5,720 bases of DNA from DASXRU01 sp039933315 (GCA_039933315.1 JBDTOI010000238.1:1-5720), one strand, 5' to 3'; counted from the first letter of the stretch, positions 1 to 5,311 are shown. The notes: generated by a model not told the origin, from the letters alone. Numbers and translations: made by a program.

Positions 1-993
1 ATCAGTCCCACGGCGCAGCAGGTGTTGGACCTGAAGGCGGGGCTGCATTACTTCAATGTGCACACCAGCAACTTTACAGGCGGAGAGATACGGGGGCAGT
101 TGCTATGGAATCCTCTGAACGAACCGGTGTATCTGGTGACCCAGCATTACTACGACTTTCTGGGACGTTTGCCGGACCCGGGGGGATTGAACTTCTGGCT
201 CAACGAGCTGACCGTCTGCGGCACCAGTGTGCAGTGTCTGCGGGACCGCTCGGTAGGAGTATCGAACGCCTTCTTCTATGAACAGGAGTACCAGCAGACG
301 GCTTCGTTCGTGTTCCTGCTGTACCGGGCAGCCTATGGTGATGCCCAGCCCTTTCCCAACCCTGACCCGGGGAACGTGACGGAGGCGAACAAACTTCCCC
401 GTTATCTGACGTTCGTGCGGGATAGGGCGCAGGTGGTGGGAGGCAGCGAGCTGGCCGCCACCCAACAGGCGCTGGCCAATGCCTTTGTGCAAAGGCCGGA
501 GTTCGTGACGAAGTATCCTTTGAGTCTGGCCACAGGAGCGCAGTTTGTGGATGCGGTGCTGGCGACTATTCAGAGTGCCAGTGGGGTGACGCTGGCTATG
601 GCCGACCGCGATGCTCTGATCACACACTTCAACAACGGCGGGCGTGGGTTGGTCATGTTCCATCTGGCGAATGACTACTGGAACGGCTGCGACCGGCTGA
701 ATCCCCCGCAGTCGGCGCCCTGTGTGCCGGCGGGGTTTGGGGCGGCGGTGGACAACCGGGTGTTCATCGATGCGGAGTACAACCGCTCGTTTGTCTATTC
801 ACAGTACTCGGGATACTTCCGGCGCGATGCCGACATCGGCGGTTTTCTCTTCTGGCTGAACCAGGTGAGTCAGGCGCCGCCGCGCAACGTGGCCAAGCAG
901 CATGCCATGGTCTGCGCCCAAATCACTTCGGCGGAGTATCAGTTCCGCTTCGGCGACACGGCCCCACGCACCGACGCTGAATGTATTCCTTAG
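1..993 (+). CDS. Exported CHRD / DUF4214 protein, 3' part (5' end outside window)
   Basis: The frame is open from base 1, so this is the C-terminal 330 residues of a longer protein; the GTG at 22 is an internal codon, not a start. Residues 1-35 look like the end of a CHRD domain (pattern ‘YFNVHTSNFTGGEIRGQL’), a beta-rich extracellular domain related to chordin repeats. From about residue 42 a DUF4214-like region begins, with the hallmark Y-x-x-FLGR-x-PDPGGLNFWL. A second, weaker unit lies near residues 264-318 (‘GYFRRDADIGGFLFWLNQV’, then ‘SAEYQFRFG’). The stretch between is mostly helical in character. Six cysteines (visible residues 73, 79, 230, 241, 305, 328) would suit disulfides in an exported protein. 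Proteins with this pairing in Acidobacteriota are usually large, secreted and uncharacterised; a surface or matrix role is inference. The gene ends at TAG 991-993, with an intrinsic terminator 20 bases on. Confidence 0.88.
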   Translation: MSPTAQQVLDLKAGLHYFNVHTSNFTGGEIRGQLLWNPLNEPVYLVTQHYYDFLGRLPDPGGLNFWLNELTVCGTSVQCLRDRSVGVSNAFFYEQEYQQTASFVFLLYRAAYGDAQPFPNPDPGNVTEANKLPRYLTFVRDRAQVVGGSELAATQQALANAFVQRPEFVTKYPLSLATGAQFVDAVLATIQSASGVTLAMADRDALITHFNNGGRGLVMFHLANDYWNGCDRLNPPQSAPCVPAGFGAAVDNRVFIDAEYNRSFVYSQYSGYFRRDADIGGFLFWLNQVSQAPPRNVAKQHAMVCAQITSAEYQFRFGDTAPRTDAECIP

Positions 994-1013
994 GCAGATG
1001 GGCAAAGAGCAAC

Positions 1014-1056
1014 GGGATAAGGTACGTTCGGGAACGACATCGGCCTATCCCTTTTT
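1014..1056 (+). terminator. Intrinsic terminator of the CHRD/DUF4214 gene
   Basis: GGGATA (1014-1019) pairs with TATCCC (1046-1051). GG 1021-1022 extends the stem with CC 1044-1045 across a bulged A. Inside, CGTT and AACG (1025-1036) form a small second hairpin. The outer stem is followed directly by five T (1052-1056). Position, stem and T-run together fit Rho-independent termination 20 bases after the stop codon. Confidence 0.62.
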
Positions 1057-1096
1057 GACGCTCTTCACTTCCGCATGTTCGTTGAAGAATTAGTTT

Positions 1097-1102
1097 GGAG
1101 AG
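1097..1102 (+). promoter_or_regulatory. Ribosome binding site setting the TTG start at 1110
   Basis: GGAGAG lies 7 bases before TTG 1110. The longer frame from TTG 1095 would place this motif inside its own coding sequence and has no Shine-Dalgarno of its own, so 1110 is preferred. Confidence 0.55.
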
Positions 1103-1109
1103 AACTGCG

Positions 1110-2207
1110 TTGAAACAGTTTCAAGGCAAAACCCGAATCCTTGTCCTCGTCGCTGCAGGAATTCTCTTTCCTGCTTCACTCGCCTGCAACTCTTCCCCAA
1201 AGGTCGTCAGCGACCAGACGATGTTTGAGGGGATAGTGATGAAACAAGCCGCGGCCGCCTTCCAGGAGAAACTGGGCGGCCGCGTCAAAGCCCTCAGCCT
1301 CGAAGTCGAGAAGGATTCCGCCACGCTCAGAGCGCAGGATCCCAATAATCTCGAAAATGTGTATGAGTACCGCTATGCGAAAGGATTAATCCTTGGGCCG
1401 AGTCCGGTCAAACTCAACGTTCTCGAACGAAAGTTGGACGGCGCGCTCTTCGACCTCGACGAGATTAATCTCGCGGCGGCTGAATCGCTGGCCCATCGGG
1501 CGGTCGAGCAGACGCGTCTGGATCGTGGAAGAGTAACCCGGATGGTGATGGAACGCGGCCTCGAAGTGGCAAGTGATGTCTCTAAAACCGGCGGCGTGCG
1601 TTGGGTGGTCACGGTCGAGGGGCAGGGCGAGACTGCGTCCGCCTATGCTGACCTGAAAGGCAACATTGTAGGACTGGACATGTCCCGCACGGCTCGCGCT
1701 GCGCAGTTCAACCTCTTCTCGGCCGACACGCTGCACGAAGCCGGAACGAGAATCAAGGAAGCCTGCGGCGTGAACGTCAAACTTTACGATCTGGTCATCC
1801 ACGAAAAATATCTCTGGTTCAAAGCTCTCGACCCAAAGAACCATAGAGAAGTAAATCAATACAAATACGACATCAACGGCGTAACGATTGATACTCGCCA
1901 TGCGAACATCCTGCCCCGCTTGCGCCAGCCTCCGAATTCCAAACTCAAACTTGGGGATTTGCTCTTCGATCTCAACGAGGTCAGGCTGGAATCAGCTCCG
2001 AACCTGGGCCGGAAAGCGCTTGAACGGCTCAGCTTCGGCGGCGGGCAGGTCAGTTTCTTCAAGGTGTCGAGAGGGCCGCGCTCCCTCGAGCGGGCGCCCC
2101 TTGTCATCACGTGGGCAATTTTCTGCAAAGATGGGCCAAGGTCGGGAACAATTATCTACGATTTGAGTGGCCGGGAGTTGGAAGCCCGCAGGTTGCCTGG
2201 TTTTTGA
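1110..2207 (+). CDS. Predicted lipoprotein with two PepSY-like repeat units
   Basis: 365 residues from TTG 1110; no named family recognised. The N-terminus (K/Q/K/R, then ILVLVAAGILFPASLA, then Cys26) is a signal sequence with a lipobox-like end. The -3 residue is Ser rather than Leu, so lipidation is likely but not certain. The mature protein is an internal duplication. Residues 59-94 align with 223-258 (shared VK, A-x-DP-x-N, V, Y-x-Y). Residues 113-133 align with 285-305, 10 of 21 identical, anchored by LFDL-x-E. Each unit ends in a beta-like segment with a ‘Y-x-DL-x-G’ turn (about 161-194 and 328-365). Alternating helix and strand with a closing turn recalls PepSY domains, a comparison made from pattern only. 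It is monocistronic in appearance: an intrinsic terminator precedes it and about 300 non-coding bases follow. A periplasmic or outer-membrane-anchored binding role is speculation. Confidence 0.8.
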   Translation: MKQFQGKTRILVLVAAGILFPASLACNSSPKVVSDQTMFEGIVMKQAAAAFQEKLGGRVKALSLEVEKDSATLRAQDPNNLENVYEYRYAKGLILGPSPVKLNVLERKLDGALFDLDEINLAAAESLAHRAVEQTRLDRGRVTRMVMERGLEVASDVSKTGGVRWVVTVEGQGETASAYADLKGNIVGLDMSRTARAAQFNLFSADTLHEAGTRIKEACGVNVKLYDLVIHEKYLWFKALDPKNHREVNQYKYDINGVTIDTRHANILPRLRQPPNSKLKLGDLLFDLNEVRLESAPNLGRKALERLSFGGGQVSFFKVSRGPRSLERAPLVITWAIFCKDGPRSGTIIYDLSGRELEARRLPGF

Positions 2208-2512
2208 GGAACCCATCAGGCTGCTCAACTGCGGTAGCCTCCTACTACGGTTGTAAGAGGGAGCACTTCGTCCCCTGATTGAATAACCACCAAAACCTCT
2301 GAAACTCCCCAGTAACCAAAGCCGATCATGATTGCCGGATGGGACGAACGCGCTTTATTATGCGCGTAGTTTATTTGTGTCCGTCAGCGAGCGGTCGGAA
2401 CTTCGACGTTGCTTAAACTCAAAGAGTCGCCAACCTGGTTCCATCGAGAGCCACAGAGTGGATCAAAAATGGACATGAAGAAATTAAACAGGTTGAGGTA
2501 AAAAAGAGAACG
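2208..2512. other. Gene-free stretch between lipoprotein and EamA genes
   Basis: No ORF with a credible start or family match was seen on either strand. Contents: a perfect stem-loop at 2348-2367, listed separately; a possible frameshifted remnant at about 2360-2501; and a nine-codon ORF just before the EamA gene (ATG 2475 to TAA 2499-2501, or ten codons plus stop from ATG 2469). The upstream transcription end of the lipoprotein gene is not obvious: ATCAGG (2215-2220) can pair with CCTGAT (2274-2279), but over a long loop and with no T-run. No clear -35/-10 pair was found. Confidence 0.6.
2348..2367. repeat. Perfect stem-loop / palindrome ACGCGC-N8-GCGCGT
   Basis: Six GC-rich base pairs enclose an AT-only 8-base loop (TTTATTAT). 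It sits about 140 bases after the lipoprotein stop and 145 bases before the EamA start. It could be a weak terminator (T-rich bases follow, without a clean T-run) or a protein-binding palindrome. The sequence does not decide between them. Confidence 0.45.
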
Positions 2513-2941
2513 ATGAGATCAATCTATTTCCCCTTCGCCCTAACCGTCGGAGGTATGCTCCTTTATCACTTGTCGCAAAAATCCATCCCCAAAGAAATGA
2601 ATCCGTTTTTTGCGACGATAATAGCGTACGCAGTAGGAATCGTTATGTGCGCCGCTTGCGCCTTAATCTACACAAGTAAGAAGTCTTTTGTAGATTCCGT
2701 TAGAGACTCGAACTGGGCAGTTTTCGCACTCGGAATAGGAGCGGCCTGTATTGAGTTGGGGTTTCTCCTGGTCTATAGAGCTGGCTGGAGGATAAGCGTA
2801 GCAGCCATTGCCACCAACGTAGCGGTGACTGCCATGCTAATTCCAATCGGCATCATCGTCTTCAAAGATCACTTGTCGGTACGAAACATTATCGGGTTGT
2901 TATTTTGTATTCTGGGTTTAGTCCTGGTCGTGCGGGACTAG
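2513..2941 (+). CDS. Single-domain EamA-type (DMT superfamily) membrane protein
   Basis: 142 residues, nearly all hydrophobic, with about five membrane segments (roughly 5-21, 31-53, 68-88, 94-117, 124-140). The C-terminal part ‘IVFKDHLSVRNIIGLLF’ followed by ILG-x-V-x-V matches the end of one EamA unit (loop, then x-x-IG-x-x-x-x-x-x-G). Pro111 in helix 4 is also typical. Most EamA transporters carry two such units (about 280-300 residues); this has one and would have to act as a dimer, as small multidrug-resistance proteins do. The usual Gly-Glu before the last helix is replaced by Lys-Asp. Substrate is unknown. ATG 2513 is preceded by a distant GAGG (2495-2498). Bases 2521-2940 contain 199 G/C of 420 (47%), against about 65% in blocks I counted in the upstream gene, hinting at a different history. 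A REP-like palindrome pair starts 9 bases after the stop. Confidence 0.82.
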   Translation: MRSIYFPFALTVGGMLLYHLSQKSIPKEMNPFFATIIAYAVGIVMCAACALIYTSKKSFVDSVRDSNWAVFALGIGAACIELGFLLVYRAGWRISVAAIATNVAVTAMLIPIGIIVFKDHLSVRNIIGLLFCILGLVLVVRD

Positions 2942-2949
2942 GAAGCACT

Positions 2950-2980
2950 TTGTAGGGGCGGCACTCCGTGGCCGCCCCTT
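2950..2980 (-). repeat. REP-like palindrome, family A copy 1
   Basis: AGGGGCGGC (2954-2962) and GCCGCCCCT (2971-2979) form a perfect 9-bp stem around an 8-base loop. The element is the reverse-orientation partner of copy 2: 28 of 31 bases match its complement. It starts 9 bases after the EamA stop and could also act as a transcription or mRNA-end barrier, though no T-run follows. Confidence 0.75.
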
Positions 2981-2997
2981 CCGGTGCGTGAAGAAAC

Positions 2998-3028
2998 AAG
3001 GGGCGCCCACGGAGGGACGCCCCTACAA
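2998..3028 (+). repeat. REP-like palindrome, family A copy 2
   Basis: AGGGGCGCCC (2999-3008) pairs with GGG-A-CGCCCCT (3014-3024), 10 bp with one bulged A and loop ACGGA. With copy 1 it makes a large inverted repeat, 31-base arms and a 17-base spacer (2981-2997), resembling the paired REP (BIME) arrangement. The loop core CACGGAG is shared with copies 1 and 3. Confidence 0.75.
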
Positions 3029-3119
3029 CCACTCAGCATGTTGATAGTCACGTCGATCGTAGCCACGATTGCGGGCGCCGCTCTTTACAAGGACTCGGCC
3101 AGGCCGTAGCAGAAATGCC

Positions 3120-3124
3120 GGAGG
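3120..3124 (+). promoter_or_regulatory. Shine-Dalgarno for the upstream (ATG 3130) DUF3224 start
   Basis: GGAGG lies 5 bases before ATG 3130, a strong site. It would be inside the coding sequence if the in-frame ATG at 3115 were used, and 3115 has no comparable motif. Confidence 0.6.
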
Positions 3125-3129
3125 CAACT

Positions 3130-3657
3130 ATGGAAAGTCGGAATCGCGTCAAAGCAGGCGCCATTATAAGTCTCTCTCTTTTCTTGACTCCCGGCGCGTT
3201 CGTGCGCCCACAGACTCGTTCTCTCTCTTCCGCCGCGCGCCAAAAGGAGGCTGTCGTGACCAAGCATGCCAGGGGAACATTCGAAGTGAAAATGAGTCCT
3301 CAGGTGGATGACAAAGCCGGTGACCAACCGGTGGGACGTATGTCCATCGACAAGCGGTTCCACGGCGCTCTCGAAGGTACCAGCAAGGGCCAGATGCTGG
3401 CAGTTATGACAGAGGTGAAAGACTCAGCGGGTTATGTGGCGATGGAACGTGTGAACGGAACACTCGATGGCCAGAGCGGAAGCTTTGCCCTGCAACATAG
3501 TGGCACCATGAAGCGCGGCGCGCAGGACCTTACCATCACCGTTGTGCCGGATTCGGGTACCGGCCAGCTCGTGGGGCTAACCGGCAAGATGATAATCAAT
3601 ATTGCGGACGGCAAGCATTCGTACGAGTTCGATTACACCCTGGCGAAAGCACACTGA
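3130..3657 (+). CDS. DUF3224 family protein, possibly exported (alternative start 3256)
   Basis: 175 residues from ATG 3130. The DUF3224 signature runs through most of it: GTFEV (49-53), ‘HGALEGTSKGQMLA’ (78-91), ‘SAGYVAMERVNGTLDG’ then SGSFALQHSGTM (99-127), ‘VVPDSGTGQLVGLTG’ (138-152) and HSYEFDYTL (163-171). The family folds as a small beta-barrel-like protein of unknown function. Residues 1-42 add a basic n-region (R4, R6, K8) and a hydrophobic stretch AGAIISLSLFLTPGAFV that looks like a signal sequence, though without a clean AxA site. GTG 3256 (Val43) has a perfect AGGAGG 5 bases upstream and would give a 133-residue cytosolic protein starting MTKHARGTFEV, close to the usual length of stand-alone family members. 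Both starts are credible. The gene lies between family A palindrome copies 2 and 3, and may be read through into the DUF1801 gene. Confidence 0.9.
   Translation: MESRNRVKAGAIISLSLFLTPGAFVRPQTRSLSSAARQKEAVVTKHARGTFEVKMSPQVDDKAGDQPVGRMSIDKRFHGALEGTSKGQMLAVMTEVKDSAGYVAMERVNGTLDGQSGSFALQHSGTMKRGAQDLTITVVPDSGTGQLVGLTGKMIINIADGKHSYEFDYTLAKAH
3245..3250 (+). promoter_or_regulatory. Internal Shine-Dalgarno for GTG 3256
   Basis: AGGAGG, a full anti-Shine-Dalgarno match, sits 5 bases before the in-frame GTG 3256. In the longer frame it encodes part of the linker between the hydrophobic N-terminus and the DUF3224 domain. It competes with the site at 3120-3124 to define the gene start. Confidence 0.55.
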
Positions 3658-3698
3658 TCCATGTCTCCTAAAAGGCGGGGGGGTTAGTTAACAAAAGG

Positions 3699-3728
3699 AG
3701 GGGTGGCCACGGAGTGCCACCTCTACAA
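3699..3728 (+). repeat. REP-like palindrome, family A copy 3
   Basis: 27 of 30 bases match the complement of copy 1, including the whole loop region GGCCACGGAGTGCC. One stem pair differs in both arms (C:G in copy 1 is T:A here), so pairing is kept; another position is now an A:C mismatch. It ends 7 bases before the ribosome binding site of the DUF1801 gene, leaving no room for a promoter between them. Confidence 0.75.
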
Positions 3729-3747
3729 TTAGGACGGAGAGGAATTC

Positions 3748-4170
3748 ATGGCTGAACTAAAAACGAAACCAACGAAAGACAGCGTCAAAGACTTTCTCGC
3801 CAGAGTCGCCGATGAGAAACGACGTAAGGATTGTCAAGTGGTAGCCAAACTCATGTCGGAAGTTACAGGGGCCAAGCCAGAGATGTGGAGCACCAGCATC
3901 GTCGGCTTCGGGCGCTATCGTTACAAGTACGCGAGCGGGCGCGAGGGCGAGTGGATGTTGACTGGGTTCTCCCCTCGCAAGAACAACCTGACCCTCTATC
4001 TCATGGGCGGCCTGCAACGCGCTCCCGAGCTGCTGGAGCATCTGGGTAAACATAAAACAGGAAAGGGCTGTCTTTACATAAAGAGGCTGGAAGACGTTGA
4101 CCTGACAGTGTTACGCGAGCTGGTGGAAAAGTCAGTTGAAAAAATGGCTGATAAACGAACCGACAAGTAA
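3748..4170 (+). CDS. DUF1801 / YdhG-type protein (frataxin-like fold)
   Basis: 140 residues, full length for a DUF1801 protein. Signature motifs are present in order: ‘MWSTSIVGFGRYRYKY’ followed by ASGREGEW (46-69), ‘GFSPRKNNLTLYLM’ (73-86) and ‘LGKHKTGKGCLYIKRLED’ followed by VD (99-118). The family belongs to the YdhG/YjbR/CyaY-like fold. The Bacillus member YdhG (Fra) has been described as an iron chaperone, but most soil-bacterial copies are untested, so an iron role here is inference. No signal peptide or membrane segment is seen; it should be cytoplasmic. ATG 3748 follows GGAGAGG (3736-3742) with 5 bases between, a strong site. The only space upstream is palindrome copy 3, so it is probably transcribed with the DUF3224 gene 90 bases away or from a promoter overlapping the repeat. 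Confidence 0.92.
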   Translation: MAELKTKPTKDSVKDFLARVADEKRRKDCQVVAKLMSEVTGAKPEMWSTSIVGFGRYRYKYASGREGEWMLTGFSPRKNNLTLYLMGGLQRAPELLEHLGKHKTGKGCLYIKRLEDVDLTVLRELVEKSVEKMADKRTDK

Positions 4171-4196
4171 GCTGCGCGAAACCATTGCCAAGTGTC

Positions 4197-4215
4197 TTCG
4201 ACGCGTAGCGTCGAA
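4197..4215 (+). promoter_or_regulatory. Perfect hairpin covering the ribosome binding region of the NTF2-like gene
   Basis: TTCGACGC (4197-4204) and GCGTCGAA (4208-4215) form an 8-bp perfect stem with a 3-base loop GTA. Its right arm overlaps the only weak Shine-Dalgarno-like bases (GAAAG, 4213-4217) before ATG 4221. No T-run follows, so it is not a standard terminator. It could limit translation of the downstream gene or be an inverted protein-binding site; neither is shown. Confidence 0.5.
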
Positions 4216-4220
4216 AGCCT

Positions 4221-5129
4221 ATGAAAAGAATCTCCACCCTCTTGCTCGCAACGCTGCTTTTTGTTGCTGCCGCAGCCGGCCAGAAGCCGAAATTGTCGCC
4301 CGATCTGGCGTCGTTGGTGGCAGCGGAACGCGCGTTTGCTCGCACAAGCGTGAAAAAAGGAATACGTGAATCGTTTCTGGCTTTCTTTGCCAACGAAGGC
4401 ATTAACTTTCAGCCCCACCCGGTTAAGACACGAGAGGCGATTCTTAAGCGGCCGGCGCCGGCCAGGCGTCCGCCAGTTACTCTCAATTGGGAGCCGGTCT
4501 ATGCGGATGTGTCGCAGGCAGGCGATCTCGGCTACACAACCGGTCCTTATGTGCTGACTGATCAGTCTCCACAAAAGAATCCGCCGCACTATGGCTTCTA
4601 CTTTTCGGTTTGGAAAAAACAGAAAGACGGTACGTGGAAAGTCGTAATCGACGCTGGAATCGACACGCCTGATCATTCGCAGCGAAAATTTGGGCTTGAA
4701 ATGGCGCCCGGGCCGAGGCAAACGCTGGGGATCGCGGTGGATCCCAACTACGATGAAGCGGATCACCTGATGAATCTGGACAAGAAATTTCTTCAGGCTG
4801 CGAATTCGGGCGGCCTGATTCCCGCCTTTCTCGATTTCCTCGGCGATGACCGACGACTGCATCGCAATGGCAACTTACCGCTTACCGATAGTGATGCAAT
4901 CCGATCTTTCCTTTTGCTAAACCCAGTCGAGATGTCCTGGCAACCAATGTACGCAGACGTTGCTCGTTCGAGAGATCTGGGCTACACCTACGGCAGCTAC
5001 GAGCTGAAGTACCCTCGGACCAATGAAGTAGAAAAGGGTTATTACGTGCGGGTTTGGAAGCGAAATGGAAACGGAGTGTGGAAGATAGCGCTCGACACCT
5101 TGACCACAATTCCGGCCGAGACGAATTAG
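4221..5129 (+). CDS. Secreted protein with two tandem NTF2-like (DUF4440/SnoaL-type) domains
   Basis: 302 residues. MKR, then a long hydrophobic run and AAAAAG-Q near residue 20, form a clear signal peptide, so the product is exported. Two NTF2-like domains follow: about 29-148 and 182-298. They are copies of each other: residues 90-112 and 240-262 share 14 of 23 residues (W-x-P-x-YADV, then DLGYT-x-G-x-Y), and 130-144 and 278-292 share VWK-x-x-x-x-G-x-WK-x-x-x-D. This W..YADV..DLGYT..G..VWK..G.WK pattern is typical of DUF4440/SnoaL-like proteins, a cone-shaped fold that often binds small ligands or mediates dimerisation. No catalytic residues are identifiable by eye, and function is unknown. 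The two domains may form an intramolecular version of the usual homodimer (inference). The start is supported by the signal peptide rather than by a good ribosome site. It follows the DUF1801 stop by 50 bases. Confidence 0.87.
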   Translation: MKRISTLLLATLLFVAAAAGQKPKLSPDLASLVAAERAFARTSVKKGIRESFLAFFANEGINFQPHPVKTREAILKRPAPARRPPVTLNWEPVYADVSQAGDLGYTTGPYVLTDQSPQKNPPHYGFYFSVWKKQKDGTWKVVIDAGIDTPDHSQRKFGLEMAPGPRQTLGIAVDPNYDEADHLMNLDKKFLQAANSGGLIPAFLDFLGDDRRLHRNGNLPLTDSDAIRSFLLLNPVEMSWQPMYADVARSRDLGYTYGSYELKYPRTNEVEKGYYVRVWKRNGNGVWKIALDTLTTIPAETN

Positions 5130-5137
5130 AGGCTGTC

Positions 5138-5211
5138 CAACCCCAACGGGGTTGTGTCGACGTTCGTTGGATGGAACTGATTACGAAATGACACAAACCC
5201 CGTTGGGGTTG
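5138..5211. repeat. REP-like inverted pair, family B
   Basis: Left arm 5138-5158 and right arm 5190-5211 are complementary over 21 of 22 positions with one single-base indel, around a 31-base spacer. Each arm is itself a small hairpin: AACCCC-AAC-GGGGTT (5139-5153) and AACCCC-GTT-GGGGTT (5196-5210). This hairpin-within-inverted-pair layout matches REP/BIME elements. It begins 8 bases after the NTF2-like stop codon and is unrelated in sequence to family A. Confidence 0.72.
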
Positions 5212-5233
5212 AAATTGGAATTGCCAACGCGTA

Positions 5234-5262
5234 CCCAGGGTAGCCGAAGCGGCAACCCTGGG
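5234..5262. repeat. 12-bp stem-loop next to REP family B
   Basis: CCCAGGGT (5234-5241) pairs with ACCCTGGG (5255-5262). After one A:A mismatch the stem continues as GCCG (5243-5246) with CGGC (5250-5253) around loop AAG. A smaller hairpin, AACCG-CTTTC-CGGTT, follows at 5274-5288. With no T-run it is more likely a repeat or RNA-structure element than a terminator, and may be part of one composite element with 5138-5211. Confidence 0.6.
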
Positions 5263-5311
5263 CTGGAGGGCAAAACCGCTTTCCGGTTCCCGGCTTGGTA
5301 CTAAAGATAGA

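Noticed and set aside
103..663. 186-codon open frame on the minus strand
   Set aside because: Antisense to the CHRD/DUF4214 gene, His/Arg/Gln-rich, no family pattern; explained by GC-rich codon bias of the real gene.
1055..1096. TTGACG with a possible downstream -10 as a promoter for the lipoprotein gene
   Set aside because: TTGACG (1055-1060) overlaps the terminator T-run, and no convincing -10 is found at 16-18 bases; too weak to list.
1386..1901. 171-codon open frame on the minus strand
   Set aside because: Antisense to the duplicated lipoprotein; no start-site support and no domain, whereas the plus frame has a signal peptide and internal repeat.
2950..3028. Palindrome pair as a CRISPR array or an insertion-sequence end
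   Set aside because: No regularly spaced direct repeats with unique spacers, no target-site duplication seen, and no transposase in the window.
3657..3700. CTCCT ... AGGAG pairing around a G-run as a terminator of the DUF3224 gene
   Set aside because: Only 5 bp over a long loop and no T-run; the G-run itself is unremarkable.
2513..4170. EamA, DUF3224 and DUF1801 genes as a defence or toxin-antitoxin cassette flanked by repeats
   Set aside because: None of the three has a nuclease, toxin, NTPase or DNA-binding motif, and the spacing plus interrupting repeats argue against a functional unit.
4074..4862. 262-codon open frame on the minus strand
   Set aside because: It lies antisense to the well-supported DUF1801 end and the NTF2-like gene, shows no recognisable domain, and has low-complexity Arg/Ser/Phe composition typical of a shadow frame.
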